Notes: generated from the letters alone by a model not told the origin. A stretch of DNA of 64,000 nucleotides from Mariniblastus sp. (GCA_029251085.1 JAQXDZ010000066.1:24096-88095), one strand, 5' to 3'. Counted from the stretch's first letter, positions 1 through 8,630 are shown. Program-made: numbers and translations.

Positions 1-1147
1 GATGATAGAAGTCGACCTTTTCGCGCCCAAACAATGAAATATTGAAGTGATAGGCGCCAATTAAGAAGGGAATTTCGGGAATTTTTAGTGTAATTACTCG
101 TCCGGGCGGGTCTACGTCAAAATAAATCCCTTGATATGGCGACGAAACGGAACTTAAAACGCCATGCACAGGGGAGCAAAGAGAAACAATCAGTCGAGCA
201 TCTTTGATTTTTTCCCTCGCATTTATTTGAATTCGCAGCCGAACCGTTTCCCCCGTTTCGAATTCGGCCTGAGGCTCCATCCCTTCATTGCAAACCTCAA
301 CGGAGCCAATTTCTCCGATGCGCCCCGACTCCTCTTTCTTTTTTGCACGCACCCGATCACTCGCTCCGAGCATTTCTTCATAAATCGTGCAACCTGTCTC
401 CAGATCGCCGTCATGAACGATCTTCCCCTGACCAAAGACTACCGAACGCGTCGCGACTCGCTGAAGCATTCCAACCGCATGAGTTACCAAAACGATCGAG
501 ACTCCTTGCTTCACGAGCTCATTAAGATGTGTAAAGCACTTCATTCGAAACCCAACATCACCGACTGCCAACACTTCATCCATCAGCAACAATTCAGGAC
601 GCAAATTAGCTGCGATTGAAAAACCAAGCCGCACACGCATGCCCGAACTATAGGTCTTGATGGGATCATTAATGACGTGACCAAGCTCTGCAAACTCAAC
701 AATCTTCTCCATCAGCCCATCGACTTCTCGTTTTCGAATCCCCAACACTGCCGCGTTGATGTAGATATTTTCACGACCGGAAAGAATTGGGTTAAACCCA
801 GTTCCCAGTTCAATCAAGGCTCCAATTTTCCCCGTTATTTTAATGGAACCTGAGTCTGGTTTAATTAGTCCGTTTATCATCTTCAGCATGGTGCTTTTAC
901 CGGCACCGTTAGGGCCAATCATCGCTAAGCATTCGCCACGCCGCACCTGAAAACTTGCGTCACTGATGGCAAAGAATTCTCCCGAGCGAAGATCATGATG
1001 ACTGCGGTCACGACCACCACCAATGATCTCACGCCCAACATCTTTGAGACCGTACCACATTGCTCGTTTAAGATTTCGACAATAAATCTTCCAAACATGA
1101 TCTACGTCAAGTATTAGATCACTTGATGACGAACGAGATAAATTCAT
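1..1147 (-). CDS. Polysaccharide ABC transporter ATP-binding protein (Wzt/KpsT type), 3' end beyond window
   Basis: Not in the ORF track because it has no stop inside the window; I translated it by hand from the ATG at 1147 and it stays open to base 1. Walker A (GPNGAGKST), an ABC signature of the YSSGMR type found in Wzt/TagH-like ATPases, Walker B (LLLMDEVLAVGD) and the switch His (VTHAVG) appear in order over roughly residues 80-235. After this comes about 120 residues of beta-rich sequence (ending 'IPFLIGAYHFNISLFG' at the edge), as in the C-terminal substrate-recognition domain of Wzt proteins. The start is supported by a GGAGA ribosome site six bases upstream, and only 10 nt separate it from the permease gene stop. 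It would power export of a lipid-linked polysaccharide across the inner membrane with the permease. Confidence 0.9.
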   Translation of the reverse strand, partial: MNLSRSSSSDLILDVDHVWKIYCRNLKRAMWYGLKDVGREIIGGGRDRSHHDLRSGEFFAISDASFQVRRGECLAMIGPNGAGKSTMLKMINGLIKPDSGSIKITGKIGALIELGTGFNPILSGRENIYINAAVLGIRKREVDGLMEKIVEFAELGHVINDPIKTYSSGMRVRLGFSIAANLRPELLLMDEVLAVGDVGFRMKCFTHLNELVKQGVSIVLVTHAVGMLQRVATRSVVFGQGKIVHDGDLETGCTIYEEMLGASDRVRAKKKEESGRIGEIGSVEVCNEGMEPQAEFETGETVRLRIQINAREKIKDARLIVSLCSPVHGVLSSVSSPYQGIYFDVDPPGRVITLKIPEIPFLIGAYHFNISLFGREKVDFYH

Positions 1148-1157
1148 ACCATCTCTC

Positions 1158-2129
1158 CTATGCCGTCATGCGTTCAATTAAAACCGGAATCGAGACACGG
1201 TAAACCACTAAAGCAATCAGCGAAATTGGGATTGCCGCTGCAGCAAAAGTTAGCCCGATGGCGAGGTGGTCTGTCGTTCCAATTAACAACCAGTCGCGTG
1301 CCAGTAATAACAAAGGACTTGCAGGGTTCACCCAATTTAACAAAGAACCGGGGAAGGTCGTTAACGGCACATAAATAATTGGGGTGATGATCATCCAAAA
1401 TGGAAGAACCATAGAAATGAATCGGCCAACATCTTGATAAAGCGAACCAATGGGCATGAGCAATAACCCCAATGATGCGCCGATTAAAACTAATCCCAAA
1501 ATTGCAATGGGAGCGTAAAGAACACTCGCATGCACCGGCACCTCGAATATCAGAAAAGCTGAAATCAAGAGCAGCAAACGAATTAACAGATCAAACAAAA
1601 CTTCACCGACACCAACGAGCAACAACGATTCACGGGGAAAATTAAGCTTGCTGATTAAATTACGATTTTTGTTGAACATCGCGAGGGGCATTTGAAAGGC
1701 ATCGATAAATGCTTGCCAAAGAATCATCCCCGTTAAAATATAGACCGTGCCATCGACTTGCGTATCGCCCATCGAAAACACATTCGCCTGTCTCAGGAAA
1801 ATCCAAATTGCTGTATTGGCAATCGGTGGAAGAAAGGCCCAAAACAAACCGAGCAGCGTCTGGCGATAGAGTCCCCGAATGTTTCTAAGAAATAACCGCC
1901 ACGCTAACTCCCGACCCAGCCAAAAATCGACGAAGATGTCCCGGATCAGCTGAGAGGGATTTTGGATGGAAGATTGCGCTGAATAGGTAGTAACGCTGGG
2001 CGAACCCTGACCGCTCGCTTCGGTTCCATCAGAACTGACATCCCGGGACGTCTCAGGAGTCCGGCGGGCCACTGCAATTGGTTGCTCACCTTTCCCGCTT
2101 GGTTTCGACTTTTCGAATTCGGTTTCCAT
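1158..2129 (-). CDS. ABC-2 type polysaccharide export permease (Wzm/KpsM family)
   Basis: 323 residues. An N-terminal hydrophilic tail of about 65 residues rich in Ser, Pro and Gly precedes the 'FWLGRELAWRLFLRNIRGLYRQTLLGLFWAF' segment that is typical of the start of Wzm/KpsM/TagG permeases. About six hydrophobic segments follow. The protein should form the membrane channel that partners the ATPase encoded immediately downstream. The long N-terminal tail is longer than the short cytoplasmic start I know for KpsM. The gene starts 6 nt after the stop of the KpsF-like gene and ends 10 nt before the ATPase start, so the three are almost certainly co-transcribed. The exact polysaccharide cannot be told from the sequence. 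Confidence 0.9.
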   Translation of the reverse strand: METEFEKSKPSGKGEQPIAVARRTPETSRDVSSDGTEASGQGSPSVTTYSAQSSIQNPSQLIRDIFVDFWLGRELAWRLFLRNIRGLYRQTLLGLFWAFLPPIANTAIWIFLRQANVFSMGDTQVDGTVYILTGMILWQAFIDAFQMPLAMFNKNRNLISKLNFPRESLLLVGVGEVLFDLLIRLLLLISAFLIFEVPVHASVLYAPIAILGLVLIGASLGLLLMPIGSLYQDVGRFISMVLPFWMIITPIIYVPLTTFPGSLLNWVNPASPLLLLARDWLLIGTTDHLAIGLTFAAAAIPISLIALVVYRVSIPVLIERMTA

Positions 2130-2135
2130 ATCAAC

Positions 2136-3182
2136 TCAAGCTAAACCGACACGAATTAAATCATGCAAGTGAACGACCCCGACAAGTTTGCCGGAATCAC
2201 AGACAGGTAAAATTGTAATCTCGTGACTTTCCATGATTCGCAACGCTTCCGCAGCGAGGGCTGTGCGATCAATCGTCCTCGGAGCCTTCGACATACGCTC
2301 TGACACCGATTCGTTCCAAAAGTTCCCTAGCGAATCGGCAGAACTCGAATCAATTAATCTTCTCAAATCACCATCAGTGACGATCCCCACAATTGCCTCA
2401 GATTCGTCCACGACGAACACGGCTCCTAATCCCTTTTCCGAAATAATCCCAACAGCATCCCGCAGTGTTGCCTCACTGCTGGAAACAATGGGAATCGTAG
2501 AATCAACATGCATGATGTCGGAAACTTTGATCAGTAATTTCCCGCCCAGATTGCCGGCCGGATGAAAAATAGCAAACTGTTCCTTCGTAAACCCCCGGCG
2601 ATCCATCAATGTAATGGCAAGCGCATCACACATCGCCATCGCAACAATTGTACTACTCGTCGGCGCTAGCGACACTGAATCAGCCTCTGCCTCAACTCCC
2701 GTATCGATGACAACATGGCAACGCTTAGCAAGCGTGCTACGAAGGTTGCCCGTCAATCCAATCATGGGAATCCCAAGTCGCACCATATGCGGTAGTAGGC
2801 GGATGACCTCGCGAGTTTCACCACTATTGGAGAGAGCAAGAAACACATCATTTTCCGTGACGACTCCAAGATCTCCATGGACCGCTTCGCCAGGATGAAG
2901 GAAAACCGCAGGGGTACCCGTGCTACAGAACGTCGCTGCCGCCTTCCTTGCAATGCACCCCATCTTGCCCATGCCTGATACGATTACTCGCCCCCGACAT
3001 TGAAACAGGGATTCAACGCCTTCCTCAATGGAAGTATTAACTCGTTCTGCCGTTCGTAAGATTGCAGTCGACTCTTTTTTTAATACTTCAACGACCCGAC
3101 GGACCGCGTCTGAATTGGCAACAGAAGACTCTGTTTCTTGGGTTAGCTGTTTGTCTTGGGTTAACTGTTTGTCTTGGGTCAT
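2136..3182 (-). CDS. kpsF: KpsF/GutQ family arabinose-5-phosphate isomerase (KdsD-like)
   Basis: 348 residues with the three-domain layout of the family: an N-terminal SIS sugar isomerase domain (about 40-200) and two CBS domains (about 215-345). Family motifs include 'GMGKMGCIARK', 'STGTPAVFLHPGEAVHGDLG', 'LSNSGET' and 'FAIFHPAGNLGG'; the last contains the histidine matching the catalytic His of E. coli KdsD. The enzyme interconverts D-ribulose 5-phosphate and D-arabinose 5-phosphate, the first step to Kdo. Its place at the head of an operon with a KpsM/KpsT-like exporter mirrors group 2 capsule loci, where the KpsF paralogue feeds Kdo for export. The N-terminus carries an 18-bp direct repeat (TQDKQL twice), so the length of the first 15 residues may vary between strains. 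Confidence 0.92.
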   Translation of the reverse strand: MTQDKQLTQDKQLTQETESSVANSDAVRRVVEVLKKESTAILRTAERVNTSIEEGVESLFQCRGRVIVSGMGKMGCIARKAAATFCSTGTPAVFLHPGEAVHGDLGVVTENDVFLALSNSGETREVIRLLPHMVRLGIPMIGLTGNLRSTLAKRCHVVIDTGVEAEADSVSLAPTSSTIVAMAMCDALAITLMDRRGFTKEQFAIFHPAGNLGGKLLIKVSDIMHVDSTIPIVSSSEATLRDAVGIISEKGLGAVFVVDESEAIVGIVTDGDLRRLIDSSSADSLGNFWNESVSERMSKAPRTIDRTALAAEALRIMESHEITILPVCDSGKLVGVVHLHDLIRVGLA

Positions 3183-3769
3183 GGGTTCGCTCCGTCCGAC
3201 ATTGTATCATCTCGACAACAAGATGACTCACATGCAATTACCGCCTTCGCAAATTACCAATTTTAACACTTTCAGAGCAAACCCTAAGTTGCTGGCTCCT
3301 GTCCCACCTCAATCTTTCGAACAGAATTACACAATTTTCAGCGGCTTTTGATTCCGCCTGCCTTTCTTAGGGAGCTGCCTTTTGGCACATTTCCAACTCA
3401 AAAAACGAACAAGTAAAATAAAAAACACGGCCAACGTTTTGTTGTCGACCGTGCTTGAGGTGCACTCCGTGATAACATTTTAGTATTCCCAAAATTTAGG
3501 TCAGGGAATGATGCTCACGATTCTGCACGAAACTATTTTGTATTGCGACGCAACCTTGACCGTAGACTGAGTCTCACAGTTTTTTCGCTGTCGAAAATCA
3601 ATCAATCATTCGATTCCAGCATCAAGCGAACGTCCGCTTGTTATTTGTCGTCACTATTTGGCTTTAAGTTAACGTCGATTTAGCGTTCGTTCAAAGAAAT
3701 CATTGCTGGCGTTTTAGAGAAAGCCTGATTGTCCATTCGTGACCTAAGAATGCTGGAGAACCGTTTTAT
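3183..3769. other. Intergenic region upstream of kpsF, holding a minus-strand terminator
   Basis: 587 bp without a convincing ORF. The part nearest kpsF should contain its promoter, but I see no clear -35/-10 pair. A minus-strand terminator lies at 3413-3453. Between it and the thioesterase stop (3770) the minus strand holds several short perfect inverted repeats: CAAGCG/CGCTTG, AGACT/AGTCT and TTGCG/CGCAA. This 315-bp stretch is either a long 3' UTR of the thioesterase gene or a small RNA gene. I found no 4.5S, tmRNA or RNase P RNA signature. Confidence 0.5.
3413..3453 (-). terminator. Rho-independent terminator (minus strand)
   Basis: On the minus strand CACGGT pairs with GCCGTG (one T-G wobble) and, after a CGA bulge, CAAC pairs with GTTG around an AAAAC loop. 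It is followed directly by TTTTTTATTTTA. The polarity suits transcripts arriving from the thioesterase/methyltransferase side. It would insulate them from kpsF. Confidence 0.65.
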
Positions 3770-4237
3770 CTACCAGCGATGAAACGCCAAATGGTCCGAT
3801 TTAACCGCAACGAAAGTTCCACGACACCGAGCCGTTACTTCGCCACTAATTCCAATCGTTCCCTCGACAACGGCCTTTCTGGCCGATGAGTCCACAACCC
3901 AGGCTTCCAGCTGCAACTCAGTTTCCGAGGGAGTGGGTTTTTCAAACGTCACCTCGTATTTTGCCGTGACGCAACACGGTGGAACAGCCAATTGATTGCG
4001 CTCCATCAGATGCCAAACGGCAGTCCAATTTAAATGGCAATCAAGCAAGGTTCCAATGATGCCGCCATTTACCATCCCTTCAAATGCCAAATGGTACGGT
4101 TGAGGCGTGTAAGTCGCGATGAGTTTATCACCACTGACAAAACTCTTAATTTGGAGGCCCTTTTCGTTTGCGGGGCCGCACCCAAAGCAGATCAGGTTCG
4201 GAGCAAATTGATCCTGTAGACTTTTTGTTTTATCCAT
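3770..4237 (-). CDS. PaaI-type hotdog-fold thioesterase
   Basis: 155 residues, the usual size for a single hotdog domain. 'HLAFEGMVNGGIIGTLLDCH' matches the helix-containing motif of PaaI/4HBT thioesterases (HxGxxHGGxxxxLLD pattern, with NGG in place of HGG). This is followed by the beta strands 'TAKYEVTFEKPTP' and 'RCRGTFVAV'. An unusual N-terminal 'CFGCGPANEKGL' resembles the start of many PaaI-like proteins of unknown substrate. Such enzymes hydrolyse acyl-CoA thioesters, but the substrate here cannot be assigned. The methyltransferase gene lies 73 nt upstream on the same strand, so the two may share a transcript. Confidence 0.8.
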   Translation of the reverse strand: MDKTKSLQDQFAPNLICFGCGPANEKGLQIKSFVSGDKLIATYTPQPYHLAFEGMVNGGIIGTLLDCHLNWTAVWHLMERNQLAVPPCCVTAKYEVTFEKPTPSETELQLEAWVVDSSARKAVVEGTIGISGEVTARCRGTFVAVKSDHLAFHRW

Positions 4238-4310
4238 TTAACTTGCCAACCCCGCCAAATCTCTAAAAAAACAAACGCTAACTCAATTGTTAGCCTGTCT
4301 GAAAGAGATA

Positions 4311-5285
4311 TCATTTCTTACGTAACACCAATACGGTCTGCCGGACATGATGACCGGGAAGGATTTCCGCTATCTCAAAAAACCGTCCCCAAACTTGTTG
4401 CAAATAGTTATTCGAATGAAAGACCTGAGCTCGATAAGGACCGGACTGAGAAAACCGGTAAACCGTTCGAGTATCCGGAAGCGGACCCTGCAAGGCCTCG
4501 CGAACCGATGGGTCGATTCGCAACATCGATTGAACAAGACGATTCTTTTCATTATCGACTTCTTCGCGAATTAAATCCCATGTGTCTTCATTATGGACAG
4601 TGATATAAGCCAACCCATCGTCAGACATAATGCGACGCAATTCCGCTAACCAACATGTCTCAAACGTATCAATGTGGGTGAAGACGGAAAAAGCAGATAT
4701 CACATCGATTGACTTATCGGGAATCGGTAACGTTGGAATGCAATGATTAAAAATTGGTTTTACCGTATGCGGCAAATTCTCGTAGAGCCAGCGAATATGC
4801 CGGGCATTTATGTCACTGCCCCAAATCTCAGGTATTTCGGTTTGCGCCGCATAATGGCGAATTAATCGTCCTGATGCACAACCAAAATCAAACACCGCCT
4901 TCGGCTTCAGCGAGTATTTATTTACATACGCCATGATTTTGAGGTAATCCTCAAAACCGCTCAACCAATAAACTCCATCAAATCCCGGCGAATAGCCTTC
5001 GCGATCCTCAGCACACGGAATTGGGTAAGTATCCCGAGAAACATACTCGCCGATGTCTGTTGTCCCAATCAACGACTCAATCACGCTTAATCGATTGGCA
5101 TTCTCAAGTTCAGATGCCTCCAACTCATTCGGCGAACCGGCATTTCCAAAAGGCTTGGTGTCTAACGTATTGCGGGAAATATCCTCTTCCCACGCTACAG
5201 GGCGACTTCCCTGAAGCCTCATCGTAATTATTTTATTGATTTCTTCGGCAGAAATATTGTTCTTGGATTCTTTTGATTTCAGCAT
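4311..5285 (-). CDS. Class I SAM-dependent methyltransferase
   Basis: 324 residues. A Rossmann-type SAM-binding motif I is visible as 'VFDFGCASGRLIRHYA' (about residue 140), followed by an acidic motif II at 'IWGSDINARHIRWL'. A post-motif reads 'DVISAFSVFTHID', followed by 'WLAELRRIMSDDGLAYITVH', as in Methyltransf_11/25 proteins. The first 110 residues are not recognisable and include 'DREGYSPGFDGVYWLSGFEDYLKIM', a pattern seen in methyltransferases linked to glycan or surface biosynthesis. That link is only suggestive. The substrate is unknown. The capsule-export operon 1 kb away gives weak context for a glycan role. Confidence 0.8.
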   Translation of the reverse strand: MLKSKESKNNISAEEINKIITMRLQGSRPVAWEEDISRNTLDTKPFGNAGSPNELEASELENANRLSVIESLIGTTDIGEYVSRDTYPIPCAEDREGYSPGFDGVYWLSGFEDYLKIMAYVNKYSLKPKAVFDFGCASGRLIRHYAAQTEIPEIWGSDINARHIRWLYENLPHTVKPIFNHCIPTLPIPDKSIDVISAFSVFTHIDTFETCWLAELRRIMSDDGLAYITVHNEDTWDLIREEVDNEKNRLVQSMLRIDPSVREALQGPLPDTRTVYRFSQSGPYRAQVFHSNNYLQQVWGRFFEIAEILPGHHVRQTVLVLRKK

Positions 5286-5372
5286 TTCTAGACTGCCTTG
5301 GGGCTCACGCAGATGTGAAATTTTGCATAGTAAACAAAGAATCCTAGCTAATTAAATGAGAAAAATGCAACC

Positions 5373-5663
5373 TCAATCATCCATCGCCACAAAAGGATTG
5401 GGCAATTGGCTCAAATCTTTTGGGGAATTTGAGCAAACCGTGCCTTCGGTGAAAGAACTTTGACCGGACTGGTCCTCAGATCCCAAAGGACATTCAATCG
5501 ATTCTACAGAAGTTGAATGCGACAGCTCGCCACGGCGAACTTCGACAGAATTTGGTGACCGGATGCCAATCCGAACCGAACCGGAATCCGCATTCAAGAT
5601 CTCAAACTCAATACGATCGTCGATAACCAAAGTCTCTTGTTTCTTTCGACTAAGTACAAGCAT
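5373..5663 (-). CDS. csrA: CsrA-family RNA-binding translational regulator with C-terminal extension
   Basis: 96 residues. The first 47 ('MLVLSRKKQETLVIDDRIEFEILN...VRIGIRSPNSVEVRRGEL') align with CsrA over its full beta-sheet core. R6 and the position equivalent to R44 of E. coli CsrA, which contact GGA motifs in RNA, are retained, while the glycines at 9 and 15 are replaced by Gln and Asp. The remaining 50 residues are polar and low-complexity, with no counterpart in the 61-residue E. coli protein. CsrA dimers repress or stabilise mRNAs by binding GGA hairpins near ribosome sites. The start is fixed by a GAGGAG site six bases before the ATG. Flagellar or carbon-storage partners are not in this window. 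Confidence 0.88.
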   Translation of the reverse strand: MLVLSRKKQETLVIDDRIEFEILNADSGSVRIGIRSPNSVEVRRGELSHSTSVESIECPLGSEDQSGQSSFTEGTVCSNSPKDLSQLPNPFVAMDD

Positions 5664-6092
5664 TACGTTGCTCCTCTTGGGGATTGAGTAAAAGCCACCC
5701 GAAGATAGCCAAAAATTTGTGCCAATTGTCAGTCCGGAAAGTCAGGTAGATCTGACAGGGTTCTGAAAGAGAAACACCAGTTCTCTTCTCACCAGTTCAT
5801 CCGGGTTACGGATAAGTATCGCAACACGCCCGACACGTTCGGTCACCCACCCAAACAAATTCTGAAAATCTGTCGTGGCTTCACCGGGGTCACCGCACGC
5901 CAGCCTCAAAATGCTAGCGGTTTGTATTAAACTTTGCGGGTTTTAAGGATAAGTCCGCCTCCGTTTGCGATCTCCGGTTGGGATGTATCGGTTTTACTGC
6001 GTGTGTGGTTCCGTTTGTTCCGATTGTCAGAATTGTACACCCCAATCAAAAGGGGCGAGTTTTGCCTGTTTGCGTTCCGAAATACGGTTTTC
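5664..6092. other. Intergenic region between divergent csrA and DUF11 gene
   Basis: About 430 bp between divergent genes. The ORF track extends the plus-strand gene to a TTG at 5934, but that stretch (54 codons) looks non-coding and the signal peptide starts at 6093. Promoters for both genes should lie here; I see no convincing consensus and no repeat or RNA gene. Confidence 0.5.
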
Positions 6093-7004
6093 ATGTCACG
6101 CTTCATCCTTTCAATCTTGTTTTCCATGCTCGCTGCGGGCCTCTGCGATCTGTCCAATGGGCAAGACGTGAGTCCGTCAAAAGGCGAGCCACCGGTTGAG
6201 AAAAACCAGGTTACCGATCGGCCGAAAAACTCTTCCCAACCAACGACAATCACAAACGCCTTCACACGCTCAATGCCGCAGGATTCGACCAACGCTTCAG
6301 ATATCGAGACCCGAGTCGAGGCGCCCAAGCCAACCGCTCGCGGGTATGCCCGAGCCTATTACGAACCGGATGCAACCTATTCCAACCCAGGTCTCAAGCC
6401 GTTGCTAAGCCCCTTTCCTCGAACGCGTTCACCCCTGCCCACCATTCCGTTTAGAAATGAGATCAGGCAGGAACGAACTAGCAACCGCAAATTCGAGTTT
6501 GGGACCGTCATGACTTTTCCAGCGATCGCCGAAGAAGCATCTACGTCGAACACCCAATCAAAATTCAGCCTTGCTTCAACGCCTTTTAATCAACCTTTAG
6601 ACGTTGTTGAAACGAGCGTGATTGAGATTTCCACCAGCGACCCGACTGTGCTCCTTCTCAATCAACCTAACCTTTTTGAAATCAAAGTCCGAAATCTCTC
6701 ATCTCAAAACGCGACCAATATCATCGTTCAAATGAAAATATCCAAGAACCTGATGTTGACTGGATTCGACCGCTTGAGCTGGATCGATGAGGCGAAAAGA
6801 ACTGTCTCTTGGAAAATCGACAGACTCGATAGTGAAACGGAAACTGTCATTCGTTTTCGAGCTCAATCCAACGCAATCGGTCGCGATACGCAACTGATCA
6901 CGGCAGGAATGGAGAATCGATTTCAGGGGAAGTGTGAACTGGTGACTGAAGTAGTCACACCGATCGATGACAACACCTCTAGTAACGCCATTCGCAAAAA
7001 CTAG
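6093..7004 (+). CDS. Secreted protein with DUF11-like domain
   Basis: 303 residues from the ATG at 6093. I chose this start because it opens a clear signal peptide ('MSRFILSILFSMLAAGLCDLSNGQ'), whereas the longer TTG-initiated ORF puts 53 unrelated residues in front. The middle is low-complexity and Pro/Thr/Ser rich. The last 100 residues ('PTVLLLNQPNLFEIKVRNLSSQNATNIIVQMKIS') match the beta-sandwich pattern of the DUF11/'conserved repeat domain' family of large surface proteins. A longer protein with the same layout follows 54 nt downstream, so they form a likely two-gene unit. Function is unknown; a cell-surface or periplasmic structural role is an inference from the domain. Confidence 0.7.
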   Translation: MSRFILSILFSMLAAGLCDLSNGQDVSPSKGEPPVEKNQVTDRPKNSSQPTTITNAFTRSMPQDSTNASDIETRVEAPKPTARGYARAYYEPDATYSNPGLKPLLSPFPRTRSPLPTIPFRNEIRQERTSNRKFEFGTVMTFPAIAEEASTSNTQSKFSLASTPFNQPLDVVETSVIEISTSDPTVLLLNQPNLFEIKVRNLSSQNATNIIVQMKISKNLMLTGFDRLSWIDEAKRTVSWKIDRLDSETETVIRFRAQSNAIGRDTQLITAGMENRFQGKCELVTEVVTPIDDNTSSNAIRKN

Positions 7005-7058
7005 TTGTATTAAAGAACTGAATTTCAATTCCATCTTACTGGAACTGTGGAAATTAAA

Positions 7059-8630
7059 ATGTCAATTTGGACGAAACCTTTTGCACTCACATTTGTCTCG
7101 GTCTGCCTTACCGTTGCCGGTGTTACTCCTAACAGTGCTTTTGCTCAGTCTCCCAATACGGCTGTCTTACTGACAGGTGCAACCGAATCCCTAACTCAGG
7201 AAGATTCGGGCACGACGGCTAAGCTAATCAACATTGAGCCCGTTATTGATCTCCCAACGACTCCGGCACAACCACATCGAATCATCAATCAGCTTGCTAA
7301 CTTCAATGAAACAACCCAAACTGCCCCGACCGCGGTAAATCAGCCGACCCCTGCAGCCATCAAAAATTTACCAGCTAGACGACCACCGACCCAACCGATT
7401 GCTGCCCCGCAGCCAGCTCCGCTACCAATCAGTTCCAACACCGCGTTACCGACAGTCATTGTTCGCCCACCCGCCGAGGGGTTTTTCGAGGGAGACGGTG
7501 TTTCAGTTGACGTTGACCGGGTTGACCCAAATTTACCCAACGAGTTTGCGGTAAAACTTCGTGTCCCGCACTCCGTCAAGATCATTGAAGTCACCCCAAT
7601 CCAAAATGGTTCAGTAGCTCAGAACTACAAAATCCGATTAACTCAGAAACCCGATGGCCGGCACATTACGTCCGAGATAACACAATTACTTGAAAAGACG
7701 CCAGGCGAGTTGGTCTCCGGTCAAGTCAGCCAAGCCTCGCCAAAGCCGATTGAAACTCGTCCCGGTTTCCAGCGTAACCCATTTTTCAACACTCAGTCCC
7801 CAGCCCCAACCGAGCGAGTTGCAACTGAACGCATGGTAACCGATCGAGTGGCAAAACTTCCAGAAACAGTTCCACAACAGGAGTCAAAATTAGTTGAATC
7901 CTATTCCGTTCAATCTGCGGCCAAGCCGTCAGCAGTTGCGATTCAACGAGCACCCACGGAAGTCTTACCCGCTGCATCGGTTTTAACGAGCGAAAGTGCC
8001 GCCCTGCTAAATTCGTCAAAAACTGAATTGAATTTCACTCAATACGCAGCTCCCACGCTGGCCGAACCTGCACCCGCCGCAGTCACCAAAACAAATACGG
8101 TTCCGCCAATCGTTTCTTCCAGCCAAGCGAACTCAGCTGAACAAGCGATTTACAAAGCGACTTCCGGCCAAACAAAATCTTCTGAAATGCTCAAAGGGGT
8201 CGCGTTCACCTCTACTGATTCGTCAACACTCCAACAAGTTCCACTTCAAACGAAATTGGTCGGCCCAGAGACCATGGGGCTCAACGATGTCTGTGAATTC
8301 CACTTGGAACTCCACAACCCCAGCATTCGCACAGAAGAAAATCTAAGTATCCAAATCACCCTTCCGGTGGGGCTTGAATTCTCTTCCAATGGCGATGCTT
8401 CTAACATTGGCACACGAACTCAATCTTGGAATTTACCGATCCTCGCCGCCGGGGAAACGCAAAAGATCCAGTACTTGGTGAGATCAACCTCAGAGGGATC
8501 CAAGACGCAGAAACTATGGATCAGCTCAAAGGGGAACGCTCCTCAAGCTCGCCAGCTCGATACTGTCGTAGATCTGCAATTTGAAACGGAAGACGCGCCC
8601 TTGCTTCCCTTTGAATCTGACATCCAATAG
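7059..8630 (+). CDS. Secreted Pro/Ala/Thr-rich protein with C-terminal DUF11-like domain
   Basis: 523 residues from the ATG at 7059 (an in-frame GTG at 7047 is the alternative). A signal peptide ('MSIWTKPFALTFVSVCLTVAGVTPNSAFAQ') leads into about 370 residues rich in Pro, Ala, Thr and Gln with no recognised fold. The C-terminal 110 residues ('PETMGLNDVCEFHLELHNPSIRTEENLSIQITLPVGLEF') form one DUF11-type beta-sandwich, related to that of the preceding gene. A basic, valine-rich segment around residues 150-200 ('VDVDRVDPNLPNEFAVKLRVPHSVKIIEV') may be a second small domain. Probably co-transcribed with its upstream relative. Confidence 0.7.
   Translation: MSIWTKPFALTFVSVCLTVAGVTPNSAFAQSPNTAVLLTGATESLTQEDSGTTAKLINIEPVIDLPTTPAQPHRIINQLANFNETTQTAPTAVNQPTPAAIKNLPARRPPTQPIAAPQPAPLPISSNTALPTVIVRPPAEGFFEGDGVSVDVDRVDPNLPNEFAVKLRVPHSVKIIEVTPIQNGSVAQNYKIRLTQKPDGRHITSEITQLLEKTPGELVSGQVSQASPKPIETRPGFQRNPFFNTQSPAPTERVATERMVTDRVAKLPETVPQQESKLVESYSVQSAAKPSAVAIQRAPTEVLPAASVLTSESAALLNSSKTELNFTQYAAPTLAEPAPAAVTKTNTVPPIVSSSQANSAEQAIYKATSGQTKSSEMLKGVAFTSTDSSTLQQVPLQTKLVGPETMGLNDVCEFHLELHNPSIRTEENLSIQITLPVGLEFSSNGDASNIGTRTQSWNLPILAAGETQKIQYLVRSTSEGSKTQKLWISSKGNAPQARQLDTVVDLQFETEDAPLLPFESDIQ

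Noticed and set aside
164-619. 151-aa plus-strand ORF at the window start
   Set aside because: It lies opposite the ABC transporter ATPase gene, whose Walker and signature motifs prove the minus-strand reading.
3416-3769. 6S, 4.5S, tmRNA or RNase P RNA gene
   Set aside because: No conserved core such as GGAAGCAGC for 4.5S and no tag-peptide or long paired structure was found by eye; kept only as an unknown transcript candidate.
5934-6092. 54-codon N-terminal extension of the first DUF11 gene from a TTG
   Set aside because: The extension lacks coding character and would place the signal peptide internally; the ATG at 6093 gives a normal exported protein.
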